Below are positions 20,681 through 27,949 of a stretch of 64,000 bases of DNA, in pieces. Source of the stretch: a virus. Both the position numbers and the translations under genes were made by a program. The DNA is taken from positions 30,272 through 94,271 of the IMG/VR virus record IMGVR_UViG_3300032116_000082. One strand, 5' to 3'. The notes under the pieces were generated by a model that was given only the letters and a program-made list of their open reading frames with translations, ran no database searches and was not told the origin of the DNA. Every line of letters begins with the position of its first letter. Positions within the stretch are counted from its first letter, which is position 1.

Positions 20681-21639
20681 CCCACGTCCGCCGCGAGAAA
20701 ACCGAAGGTCTGGAGATACTCCCGCGCCTCATCAGGAATACCGTTCAGGAAGAAGTAGGCTTCCACCAGGAGCCACTGGATCACCGACTCAGGGAACTCC
20801 CAGAGATCCTCGAACGCAGGCGCCAGCAAGCCAACCGGCTTCCCGTTGGCGTCCACCACGTCCGTCGTGAAGTACAGGCGGGCCATCTCCTCGGCATTGT
20901 CGCGCCGCTGCTCGACCGAATCGGAGAAGATCTTGGAATGCTTGAGCTGCAATTCGGCCAAGCGCAGGCGCTCCTTCTGGAGCTTGACATACCGCTGCAG
21001 GCGCTCCCGTAGATCGTCGATCGTGTTCAGGTAATCGATCGTCTCAAGATCCGGCACCGCATTGACGAGCTCCTGATAATCCAGATCGAGGCTGTACACT
21101 TCCCGACCCTGCTTCGACGCGTGCTTGGCGTCGTACTCTTCAGAACGGTCCTTCGACCATTCCAGCCAGCGATCAAAACGCTCAATGACCTCCGCGGCTT
21201 TGTCCGCGTCCGTAATGTGCGTACTGATTGACTCCCGATAGGCAGACGCCGCATCCAGCAGCTGGACGGTCCAGCTCGACTGATCAACCCCATTCACGAA
21301 AAGGGCGCCCATTTCCCGGCTGGTCGAGGCCTGGAGGTCGGTCATCTCCTTGTCCATGGCGGAAGACCATTCCCCACGTTCCTGGACAAGCTTCAGGATC
21401 TGCTCATGGCTCAGAATCTCAGAATCCTGGAGGTCCTTGTGATACTGCCGCTGAACCACCTGGGAGATCTTTCGACGCTTCGCAGGGTTCAAACGCGTAA
21501 AGCGGACCCGCGTGACCGCGACTCCGCATTCCGATTCGAGCGTCTCCGCCAGGGCCTGCGGCATGTCCTTAATCCGGTAACCCCGCGCCAGCTCGTCTTC
21601 CAGCACTGTATCCAAACGCTTTTGCGTCTGCTGCTCCAT
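20548..21639 (-). CDS. Tail-assembly chaperone G-like protein (363 aa)
   Basis: Start at 21639 (MEQQTQKRLDTVL) with CGGGGGC three bases upstream. A frame extending to 21693 would end beside the intergenic CGACTTATT motif and has no ribosome site. The protein is mostly charged helix, with LYFTTDVVDANGKPVGLLAP and FPESVIQWLLVEAYFFLNG near residues 265-310. A Ser/Pro/Glu-rich tail of about 40 residues (320-363) is encoded where the -1 frame is also open. Lying between tail tube and tape measure with an overlapping -1 extension, it matches the gpG slot. It is longer than lambda gpG (140 aa), so homology is not obvious and the call is by context. Confidence 0.75.
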   Translation of the reverse strand: MEQQTQKRLDTVLEDELARGYRIKDMPQALAETLESECGVAVTRVRFTRLNPAKRRKISQVVQRQYHKDLQDSEILSHEQILKLVQERGEWSSAMDKEMTDLQASTSREMGALFVNGVDQSSWTVQLLDAASAYRESISTHITDADKAAEVIERFDRWLEWSKDRSEEYDAKHASKQGREVYSLDLDYQELVNAVPDLETIDYLNTIDDLRERLQRYVKLQKERLRLAELQLKHSKIFSDSVEQRRDNAEEMARLYFTTDVVDANGKPVGLLAPAFEDLWEFPESVIQWLLVEAYFFLNGIPDEAREYLQTFGFLAADVGETTSSSGESEPSDESPAPPTSRLDSSPAAETDSGSSASVLATT

Positions 21640-21697
21640 AAAGCCCCCGAATAGTCGGTTCGTGTACCCCGCGCCTCTACGTGCGCTATCCATCGAG

Positions 21698-21706
21698 AAT
21701 AAGTCG
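21698..21706 (-). promoter_or_regulatory. Repeated intergenic motif CGACTTATT, copy 2
   Basis: Exact match on the coding strand, 58 bases before the ATG of the tail chaperone gene and just after the terminator of the tail-tube gene. It is flanked by a short dyad (AGAAT/ATTCT). Position between a terminator and a start codon is what a promoter would show. Confidence 0.6.
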
Positions 21707-21720
21707 ATTCTTTGGCAACC

Positions 21721-21752
21721 AAAACGAAACCGCCGCCCTCAGGGGGCGGCGG
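21721..21752 (-). terminator. Intrinsic terminator after the tail-tube gene
   Basis: Perfect 9-bp GC stem CCGCCGCCC/GGGCGGCGG with a 5-base loop, followed on the coding strand by TTTCGTTTT. It lies 28 bases after the tail-tube stop and just before the CGACTTATT motif. Confidence 0.85.
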
Positions 21753-21780
21753 CTCGTTCCGGCGGGTGTGGTGACAAAAC

Positions 21781-23091
21781 TTAGATATTGAATCCCTGGA
21801 CTTGGAACTCAGAACCACGGAAGCTCCAGGTGATCTCGCCACGGCCGCCGACGTTAACGCGGCTGCCCATGGAATCCACGCGGAGGTCACCGAAGGTCAC
21901 CGTCTGCACCTTGGTGCCCTGCTTGGTGAAGTAGTCGATGATGACCGCGAACTCCTTCTTCATGTTCTCCGGCGCGAAGTCGTACACGTTGTCGTACACG
22001 TTCGACCCGGTGAAGGACTTGGTCAGCATCGCCTTCCAGTCCGCCCAGTCCGTCTCCATGACGGTGGCGTTCACGGACATGGTGAGCGGGTAGGTCGGGA
22101 CGCGCTGATAGATCGTCGTGCCCTGGTCGTTGTAAGCCACCTGCCGCAGCGCCTCCATCCGGAGGTCGACCGAGTAGTCAAGCGACTGCACGCGCAGCCA
22201 CTGCTCGGACGAAACCGGGGAAGCCTCATTCACAGGCGCAATGTACACATTCGCCTGGTAGCCGCGGACACCGAACACTGCCGTAGCACCGCTGCCCACG
22301 GTGTCCGGGGTATGCACCGCACTCCACTGGTTGTCACCGGAGACCGGGGTCGTCTTGTAGAAGACCGCCGTCGCCACGACACCAGACGGCACCGTGTAGC
22401 CAGCCGACATGGTGATCGTGCCGCCCGAGAACGCCGCGTACACCGGGTTCGCCACCTCAGTGGTGTAGGGAATCCCGTCGATGGTTACATACGCCAGCGT
22501 CCAGCCCGTATTGTAGGCCGCCCCGTCAATCAGAGTCAGCGTGCTCGAGCTGGCCTTGGTCGCCGGAACCGAGCGCACGACATGGTAGGGCGACGGGAAC
22601 CCAACAACGAACTGACCGGCCCAATTGACCGTGTCCATCGCCATGCCCGTCGTGTCCACCCGGCCCGTGAGCGTGGTCGGGTAGCAGCAGCCAAGGTACA
22701 CCGAGCGGTTGAAGGTCTTCTGCTCGGTCTTCTCATGCAGCACCGCATCGAACTTCAGGGCGGCCAGGTCGTCCTGGTTGAACGTGTAGCCGTTCACGCC
22801 CGTGCCGGACGCAGTCGGGGCATACTCGAAGCCCTCGAAGGCCCCGGTGCCGCTGTTGTACTTCGCCTTCATGCGGGCGATCAGGCCCGCCAGGTTTCCA
22901 GACGAGGCAAGCTCGAACGACCCGGAGGTCTCGAGCTCCATCAGGGTGTCGAGACGGGTCGTGCGACCAAGCTCGAACACATCCTGGGCATTGAAGTTCG
23001 GCTGCCAGGAGAAGTTCTGGACGAGCCCCAGCGTGTTGAAATTGTTCAGGCGCAGCGCCTTGTCGGTCCCAAGGACTTGAGTAACTGCCAT
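21781..23091 (-). CDS. Major tail (tube) protein (436 aa)
   Basis: Start at 23091 with a strong AGGAGGA site and a terminator directly after the stop, as expected for a highly expressed virion protein. The N-terminus (LRLNNFNTLGLVQNFSW) and the segment VFELGRTTRLDTLMELETSG resemble tube proteins of long-tailed phages, where the protein forms hexameric rings around the tape measure. Residues about 170-290 (TLTLIDGAAYN, then YTVPSGVVATAVFYKTTPV) look like an inserted Ig-like or decorating domain, which would explain the length above the usual 150-250 aa. The gene follows a tail-terminator-like gene and precedes the chaperone, the classical tail order. Confidence 0.85.
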   Translation of the reverse strand: MAVTQVLGTDKALRLNNFNTLGLVQNFSWQPNFNAQDVFELGRTTRLDTLMELETSGSFELASSGNLAGLIARMKAKYNSGTGAFEGFEYAPTASGTGVNGYTFNQDDLAALKFDAVLHEKTEQKTFNRSVYLGCCYPTTLTGRVDTTGMAMDTVNWAGQFVVGFPSPYHVVRSVPATKASSSTLTLIDGAAYNTGWTLAYVTIDGIPYTTEVANPVYAAFSGGTITMSAGYTVPSGVVATAVFYKTTPVSGDNQWSAVHTPDTVGSGATAVFGVRGYQANVYIAPVNEASPVSSEQWLRVQSLDYSVDLRMEALRQVAYNDQGTTIYQRVPTYPLTMSVNATVMETDWADWKAMLTKSFTGSNVYDNVYDFAPENMKKEFAVIIDYFTKQGTKVQTVTFGDLRVDSMGSRVNVGGRGEITWSFRGSEFQVQGFNI

Positions 23092-23146
23092 TGTGCTATC
23101 CTCCTGTGGTTGTCGATCGCGTCACGAGACGGGCGATCACTCTGCC

Positions 23147-23779
23147 TTACGCCTCGTAACGGAGGCGCGCGTTCAACGTGAATTCAAAAGCTCTGCTTTC
23201 CGGCCCCAGCGGGTAAATCAAGGTGCCAACTGATGTCCGCTGTAACTCCATCAATCCTACTGATGCCTTCGTACCGGCATCATGATCCGCCACCGTGAGA
23301 AACTGACTCTCGTCAAACGCCACGCGGAGCGCATCTACGAGGTACAGCTGTTCACCTTGGTCCCGCGCCAGGCCGTACATATCCAGAGACGCAAACCGCT
23401 CACGCTCCCTCGATCCGAGGCCCAACAGACCGCCGTTCCCCTCATGCTGGACCTGCAAGACAATACTAGGCACCGGCATGTCCTCTGGGGAAAGGACAGC
23501 ACCATCGCTAGTAGGTCGAGTGGGAAACTGCGGAAACGAAAAGTCATCGTTCCGTATCGTCAGGATCCCGCGACTATCGTTATACCGGGAAGCCACTGCC
23601 GAATCCGACAGAAGAATGGCCGCCTGATTCGCCTGGTATTGAGGATAGACCCCGTCCGGCGTCTGGAGGGCATCCAGGGTCGGCCAGTACAGCAAATAGT
23701 CGTGGCTCAACAGCGTACTCGCCAACACCTCGGCGACGCTGTTGGTCAGATTAGTCAGGCTGTACGCTGCGAGCGCCAT
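23147..23779 (-). CDS. Tail terminator-like protein (210 aa)
   Basis: Short beta/alpha protein just before the tail tube gene. Its size and location fit the tail terminator (gpU-like) or head-tail joining proteins that cap the tail tube. The C-terminal phrase FEFTLNARLRYEA is typical of such proteins, which often end in a beta strand with Arg and Tyr. Start at 23779 has a GAAGGAG site upstream and overlaps the end of the preceding 72-aa gene by 29 bases. Identification is by order and shape, not by a diagnostic motif. Confidence 0.6.
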   Translation of the reverse strand: MALAAYSLTNLTNSVAEVLASTLLSHDYLLYWPTLDALQTPDGVYPQYQANQAAILLSDSAVASRYNDSRGILTIRNDDFSFPQFPTRPTSDGAVLSPEDMPVPSIVLQVQHEGNGGLLGLGSRERERFASLDMYGLARDQGEQLYLVDALRVAFDESQFLTVADHDAGTKASVGLMELQRTSVGTLIYPLGPESRAFEFTLNARLRYEA

Positions 23780-23969
23780 ACCGGATACACTCCTTCGCCA
23801 AGTTCCAAACCCGACGAATCACCTGGTTGCGAAGCTCATTGAACTGGACCGGGTGGGAGACCTCGGCAGGATCCAATGCGGCCAACTCTTCCATCGTGCC
23901 CATGAGCAGCTTGATCGTGGCGTTTACCTCCGCCTCGATCCGTTTCTGCTCTTCCGTACGTTCCATCAT
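23751..23969 (-). CDS. Small helical connector-region protein (72 aa)
   Basis: ATG overlaps the preceding stop (TAATG) at 23969. The encoded protein MMERTEEQKRIEAEV... is almost entirely helical and charged, without Cys-rich or membrane segments apart from one Cys near the end. A longer frame to 24089 exists but overlaps the preceding gene out of frame and is less likely. It is sandwiched between neck and tail-terminator candidates, so a structural or assembly role is likely, but the function is unknown. Confidence 0.6.
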   Translation of the reverse strand: MMERTEEQKRIEAEVNATIKLLMGTMEELAALDPAEVSHPVQFNELRNQVIRRVWNLAKECIRYGARSVQPD

Positions 23970-24451
23970 TACGACTTCACCGCCCCAGCCAGCGCCACGT
24001 AATACGTCCCGGAATTGATCATGCTGGCGGCTGGCCGAACGACGCTCATGACCTTGAATCGGGTTCCTGCGATTTCGACGTAATCGCACCCGTCCAGGAT
24101 CGTTCCACCCTCAGGCTTGTCCACGTCGGCCGAGATCACACGAGCGTATCCCTTCACATCCCGGTTCCACCCGCCGATCTCGGCCCCTGCCCTGGTACTT
24201 CGAAGGTCACTCAGCGCCGACGTCTCAAGGTACAAACACGGCACCTCGACATCCGGCAGAATGCGCTCCGGCTCTTCCTCCGGGACGGGCTGGGGATTCG
24301 GCTTTGCCAGCAGCGGAGCGACCGGGAGCGGAACCGGCGTCGTCCCACTCGGCTTGGTACGAGCCTTGGGAAATACGATCCGCATGGTATAGTCGCTCGC
24401 CCGAATACGAGCGATGACCCGCTCAGACACCCGACGCGCGTTGACGGCCAT
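23969..24451 (-). CDS. Head-tail connector (stopper-like) candidate (160 aa)
   Basis: Starts in a TAATG overlap. The N-terminus is Arg-rich (RRVSERVIARIRASD), followed by a Pro-rich linker (residues 33-65). The C-terminal half is a beta domain (GTILDGCDYVEIAGTRFKVM ... YYVALAGAV) similar in layout to head-tail stopper proteins. Neighbours are another connector candidate before and the tail terminator after. The function is inferred from position. Confidence 0.55.
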   Translation of the reverse strand: MAVNARRVSERVIARIRASDYTMRIVFPKARTKPSGTTPVPLPVAPLLAKPNPQPVPEEEPERILPDVEVPCLYLETSALSDLRSTRAGAEIGGWNRDVKGYARVISADVDKPEGGTILDGCDYVEIAGTRFKVMSVVRPAASMINSGTYYVALAGAVKS

Positions 24452-24891
24452 TAGTGCTTCCTGGCGTTAGCCGTTGTCCGCTGATACGTCACCAGAAGCT
24501 GGTTGTAGTCCGATTTCAGCTCTTCCAGCATGGCCTTGTAGGCCCGCTCGGCAGAGATCGAGGATTCCTCTTCCAGACCAGATCGCCAGCTGACGCCCAA
24601 CTCACCCCGATCCACCCGCTCCCGATAGGTGGACGACAAGACTTCATGCGCCACCGCGTAGATCAGAATGACCATCTGCGAGTCGGAGGCGTTTTGAATT
24701 CCATAGGTGGAGATATCCTGTCGGTTCAGACCGATCGCCACCGTGTCAAAGCCCTGGACCAGGCGGACTGCCAGCTCCACCCTGGCGTCTTCCGCCGATG
24801 AGAGGAGCTGGAGATCGGTCCGTCGCTGGGCAGCCGTGTCGACATCAGACAGCTTCCGGCGCAACATCTTCAACCACTGATCAGTCGTCAC
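24451..24891 (-). CDS. Head-tail adaptor candidate (146 aa)
   Basis: GTG start at 24891 with GGAGGGG just upstream. The protein is helical (DQWLKMLRRKLSDVD, then VILIYAVAHEVLSSTYRERV), the usual form of gp6/gp15-type adaptor proteins that dock under the portal. It is the second gene after the major capsid gene and is coupled to the next connector gene by a TAATG overlap. No diagnostic motif was found, so the call depends on size, helix content and order. Confidence 0.55.
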   Translation of the reverse strand: MTTDQWLKMLRRKLSDVDTAAQRRTDLQLLSSAEDARVELAVRLVQGFDTVAIGLNRQDISTYGIQNASDSQMVILIYAVAHEVLSSTYRERVDRGELGVSWRSGLEEESSISAERAYKAMLEELKSDYNQLLVTYQRTTANARKH

Positions 24892-24907
24892 GGCCCCTCC
24901 GAGTTAC

Positions 24908-25642
24908 TTAGGCTCGCGCCAGCCGGTTGCTGGAGCCTGTTTCCAGATGTCGCACCTTGGCCACCGGATTCAGCTCATCGAGCCGCTCCTCGGCCAGCTC
25001 TTCCACCACCCGGAACAGCGCAGGGAGATCCCGAATGGACTTCCGCGCCCGCTCCGGATCGTCCTGATACTTCGACTCCCCGATCCGGACAATTTCCTGG
25101 TCCACCGCGTAGAGCAACCGGCGCAGCGACGGCTCAGACGTCATTCCGGCAATCGCGTCGCGCAGCTCGTCCTCTGTGCGATCCACGATCCACATCCGAG
25201 GATCCAGAATGACGTTCTTCTTGGCGTCCGGGTGCATATCGTCCGGACGATCTTCCGGGGCGGCATTTTCTGCCGGACCCAGAATCGAGTCGTCCCGGAC
25301 GATCAGCCCACGGCCCACCTGGTTGCCCGTACGAATCTGCTGCCAAAACGCATAACTGATGACCGCACGAGTCCGCGGGTCCGCCACGCCAGGAACCTCA
25401 GGGTTGAGGTTGTACTCCACCACTTGTCCAGACGTCTTGTCGAGCATCCCAACGCTGTAATTCGAAACATTCCGGATTCCGACGACGAGCTGTCCGCCTG
25501 TGAAGAACTGCTTCTGATTCGCACCCAGCTGGGCCGCCATCTGGGCCTGCTGCTGGGACATGCGCTCGATCGTCTCAAGCGCCTTAGCGTACCGCTCCTC
25601 CAAATCCGCAATCCTGGTCTGCTCAGCCTTACGTGGGGGCAT
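24908..25642 (-). CDS. Unknown head-region protein with N-terminal coiled coil (244 aa)
   Basis: ATG at 25642 with a GGGAG site. Residues 8-45 form a coiled coil (DLEERYAKALETIERMSQQQ), then a beta-rich middle (GGQLVVGIRNVSNYSVGMLD) and an acidic helical C-terminus with many Arg/Glu pairs. It is the first gene after the capsid-gene terminator and 61 bases downstream of a CGACTTATT motif, so it probably leads the connector/tail transcript. I do not recognise the family. A minor head protein or neck protein is possible. Confidence 0.6.
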   Translation of the reverse strand: MPPRKAEQTRIADLEERYAKALETIERMSQQQAQMAAQLGANQKQFFTGGQLVVGIRNVSNYSVGMLDKTSGQVVEYNLNPEVPGVADPRTRAVISYAFWQQIRTGNQVGRGLIVRDDSILGPAENAAPEDRPDDMHPDAKKNVILDPRMWIVDRTEDELRDAIAGMTSEPSLRRLLYAVDQEIVRIGESKYQDDPERARKSIRDLPALFRVVEELAEERLDELNPVAKVRHLETGSSNRLARA

Positions 25643-25703
25643 GTCGTTCTCCCGCGCCTAGAGGCGCTGTGGTAATTCCCAGGATCCAACCACAGATCCC
25701 GTC

Positions 25704-25712
25704 AATAAGTCG
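25704..25712 (-). promoter_or_regulatory. Repeated intergenic motif CGACTTATT, copy 3
   Basis: Exact match on the coding strand, 61 bases before the ATG of the 244-aa gene and downstream of the major-capsid terminator. Only an imperfect dyad (CCG/CGG) surrounds it. Confidence 0.6.
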
Positions 25713-25791
25713 GTGTCAGCAGGCAAAAGCGGGAACGGCTAACACCGCTCCACACAAGGGGATTGACGGGCCTGATCACAACCTTACGCCA

Positions 25792-25824
25792 CAAACAACG
25801 AAGGGACCGGCGTTGGCCGGTCCC
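25792..25824 (-). terminator. Intrinsic terminator after the major capsid gene
   Basis: Perfect 9-bp stem GGGACCGGC/GCCGGTCCC with a four-base loop, followed on the coding strand by TTCGTTGTTTG. It lies 23 bases after the capsid stop. Confidence 0.85.
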
Positions 25825-25847
25825 CCGTTGCCTGCGGAGTGCCGCTA

Positions 25848-26813
25848 TCAGACCTCGATGATCCGATAGGCGTACGGGTTCCACACCAGGAGCCCCTCCT
25901 CCATCCGCATACCGGTCGTGAAGACGCCGACCCGCGGGTCGGTCTCGGCATAGTTCAGGAAGGAGAGGTCGATCTCGGCGAGGACCGCGCCCTTCGCCCC
26001 GCCCGCGATATACACGCGGTCGTTGCGGATGACATGGTTCCCGTGCTTCCGCGAGAACTTGTCGATGAGCGTCACGATCGGGCTGCCCTGGTAGACACCC
26101 GTCACGCCACGCACTTCGAACTCACGAAGCCCGTCCTGCGACCAGCCGTTGAAACCACGGATGGCCGGGTAGAGCGCCGTGTGACGGCCAAAGATGCTCG
26201 GCGCCTCGCCGTCATCCTTGAGACCATCGAGGGCCTTCTCGAGGTTCGTGTCGGTCAGCCCGCTGTAGCGGAGCGTGAAGCCGGACACGCCCGAGCGGTC
26301 GGCCGTCGCCGCGGGCACGCCCGCGTCGATACCATCGAGCACGAACTGCACGCGATTGCGGTTGATGGACTCGGCGATGTTGTTCACCGCGTCCGAGGCG
26401 CTCATCGCGCCCGAGGCGATCTCCTCGAGCGGAATCTCCACGGCAATTTCCTTCGCCGTGGTGGTCATGCCCCACTCGACCTTGGTCAGGCGCTGCGACA
26501 GCGCCTTGGTGCCGTAGGCACGCTTGGTAACCTTGAGGTCACCACGCATTTCCTGGAACAGGATCTGGTCGCCGAGGTTGTAGGTGCGGCGATCCACCAT
26601 GAACGGGGTCGGGTCCGTGAGGGCCACGGTGTCCTCGACCAGCTGCACCACAAGCTGGGCGATCTCGATCTTGTTGGCCTCAAGCTCCTTGAGACCCTTC
26701 GGATCAATACGGCCCTTCTTGTCGTGTCCGACAGCGGCCTTGAAGATCCGATCCAGCTCAGTCTTGTGGTCCGCGATCTCAGCCGCGGTCCGATTAGCGG
26801 TCTTAAACTGCAT
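25848..26813 (-). CDS. Major capsid protein (321 aa)
   Basis: ATG at 26813 with AGGAGG seven bases upstream; a TTG two codons earlier is too close to the site. The 321-aa protein has a charged helical N-terminus and then PFMVDRRTYNLGDQILFQEM and AYGTKALSQRLTKVEWGM, an E-loop/spine-helix style layout. Near the C-terminus come DRVYIAGGAKGAVLAEIDLS and EEGLLVWNPYAYRIIEV, typical of HK97-fold capsid proteins. No long N-terminal delta domain is present, in line with a separate scaffold encoded upstream. Strong ribosome site, terminator after the stop, and decoration and protease/scaffold genes before it support the call. Confidence 0.88.
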   Translation of the reverse strand: MQFKTANRTAAEIADHKTELDRIFKAAVGHDKKGRIDPKGLKELEANKIEIAQLVVQLVEDTVALTDPTPFMVDRRTYNLGDQILFQEMRGDLKVTKRAYGTKALSQRLTKVEWGMTTTAKEIAVEIPLEEIASGAMSASDAVNNIAESINRNRVQFVLDGIDAGVPAATADRSGVSGFTLRYSGLTDTNLEKALDGLKDDGEAPSIFGRHTALYPAIRGFNGWSQDGLREFEVRGVTGVYQGSPIVTLIDKFSRKHGNHVIRNDRVYIAGGAKGAVLAEIDLSFLNYAETDPRVGVFTTGMRMEEGLLVWNPYAYRIIEV

Positions 26814-26850
26814 GATCAATCCTCCTTATTCGGTGATCAGGTCCGATGAG

Positions 26851-27348
26851 TTAAACCAGCTCGATGCGGACCTTGCCGCCGAGCACGTCGAACACGCGCC
26901 CAACCACCGGAGAGGTGATCGCGCCAGAGACGTTGGCCTTGCAAAACTTGCCGCCCTTGATCGCCAGCGCCTCGCCGACTACCGGAAGCGCGCCAGAAGC
27001 GGCCGGGTTCAGCGAAGTGTGAAGGAGGGACGGGTCATACTCGATGATGGCGCCCTTCGCCACCTGGACAATCGCGTCGCCGCTCTTGATGGCAACCACG
27101 CGCGAACCCCACTCGGTCGGGACGCCGAAGAGGCTCTCCGAGACCTGGAGCTGGTCCACCGAGACCTTGGCGGCCACACCCCACTTGCCATCGACCAGCT
27201 CGGCCGAGTCAGAATCCCCGACCGTCAGGGCCTTACGCTCACCAGCGGCGTTCGCGCTGATCTTGATCACCGCGCCGAGGGCAATGTCCTCGCCCGCGAC
27301 GGCGGTATGACGCGGCGCGTCATAGAAATTTGCAATGTGCAGCTTCAT
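26851..27348 (-). CDS. Capsid decoration/stabilising protein (165 aa)
   Basis: Strong AGGAGG site before the ATG at 27348. The protein is beta-rich, Gly/Ala/Val-rich and lacks Trp clusters. It has repeated short strands (AVAGEDIALGAVIKISANA, later GDAIVQVAKGAIIEYD, then GALPVVGEALAIKGGKF), like head-decoration or capsid-cement proteins. It is placed between protease/scaffold and major capsid genes, as lambda gpD is. The role is inferred from order and composition. Confidence 0.75.
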   Translation of the reverse strand: MKLHIANFYDAPRHTAVAGEDIALGAVIKISANAAGERKALTVGDSDSAELVDGKWGVAAKVSVDQLQVSESLFGVPTEWGSRVVAIKSGDAIVQVAKGAIIEYDPSLLHTSLNPAASGALPVVGEALAIKGGKFCKANVSGAITSPVVGRVFDVLGGKVRIELV

Positions 27349-27382
27349 GTTTTCCTCCTACAAGGGTTGCCGCTATCGCGGG

Positions 27383-27949
27383 TTACTTGATGAGCGCGGA
27401 AACCTTCGCGCTCAGCTCCGTGACACTGCCCGCAGGCAGAGCGCCCTCTTCCTCAGAGAGCTTCAGGTAGCTGATCTTGGTATCAGCAAACCCAACAAAC
27501 AGATCGCTCTTGAACTCCATCCAGCTCTCATCCGAGGCCGTCGACCAGCGGGCCACGAAACGAGCCTGCTCCTCATCATTCCGCTTGGCAAACGCCGCGC
27601 GGTACGACTCGGGCAGCTCCGCGAAACGGGCAGACCAGCGCTGCTCGATCGCCAGCTTCTCCTGCTCGGCCGCGATCTGCGCCAGGGAGGCATTCGCCGT
27701 CTCCAGCTCAGTCACCATCGCCGCCATCTGCTCCGCCGCCGTCGCCAGTTCGGCCTGCAGGGCATCCCGCTTGAGCTCGGCCTCTTCGGCACGAGCGGTG
27801 AGAGCCGCAACCGAAGCGTCGAGCTCAGCCAGCTTCGCCTGATGCTCAACCTTCGCCTGGGCCGCGAGGTCCAGCTCCGTCTTCAGCACAGCGTTCGCCT
27901 CGAGAGCCGCTTCGAGCGCCGCCTGAGACATGTCGTTCTGATTCTCCAT
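27383..27949 (-). CDS. Nested scaffold protein from an internal start (188 aa)
   Basis: Within the protease gene and in the same frame, ATG at 27949 (MENQNDMSQAALEAALEAN) is preceded by GGAGGAGGAGAC, a better ribosome site than that of many genes here. The product would be almost wholly coiled coil (LAELDASVAALTARAEEAEL) with a short folded C-terminal end (FVARWSTASDESWMEFKSDL). This is the C/Nu3 pattern of lambda: an in-frame nested gene supplies excess scaffold, while the full-length product brings the protease into the prohead. Separate expression is inferred from the ribosome site. Confidence 0.7.
   Translation of the reverse strand: MENQNDMSQAALEAALEANAVLKTELDLAAQAKVEHQAKLAELDASVAALTARAEEAELKRDALQAELATAAEQMAAMVTELETANASLAQIAAEQEKLAIEQRWSARFAELPESYRAAFAKRNDEEQARFVARWSTASDESWMEFKSDLFVGFADTKISYLKLSEEEGALPAGSVTELSAKVSALIK

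Noticed and set aside
21640-21693. N-terminal extension of the tail chaperone
   Set aside because: The extended start has no ribosome site and lies next to the intergenic motif; MEQQTQ has one.
21802-23181. Long plus-strand open frame opposite the tail-tube gene
   Set aside because: It is Arg/His/Gly-rich, has no ribosome site, and lies fully antisense to a well-supported gene with a strong ribosome site and terminator.
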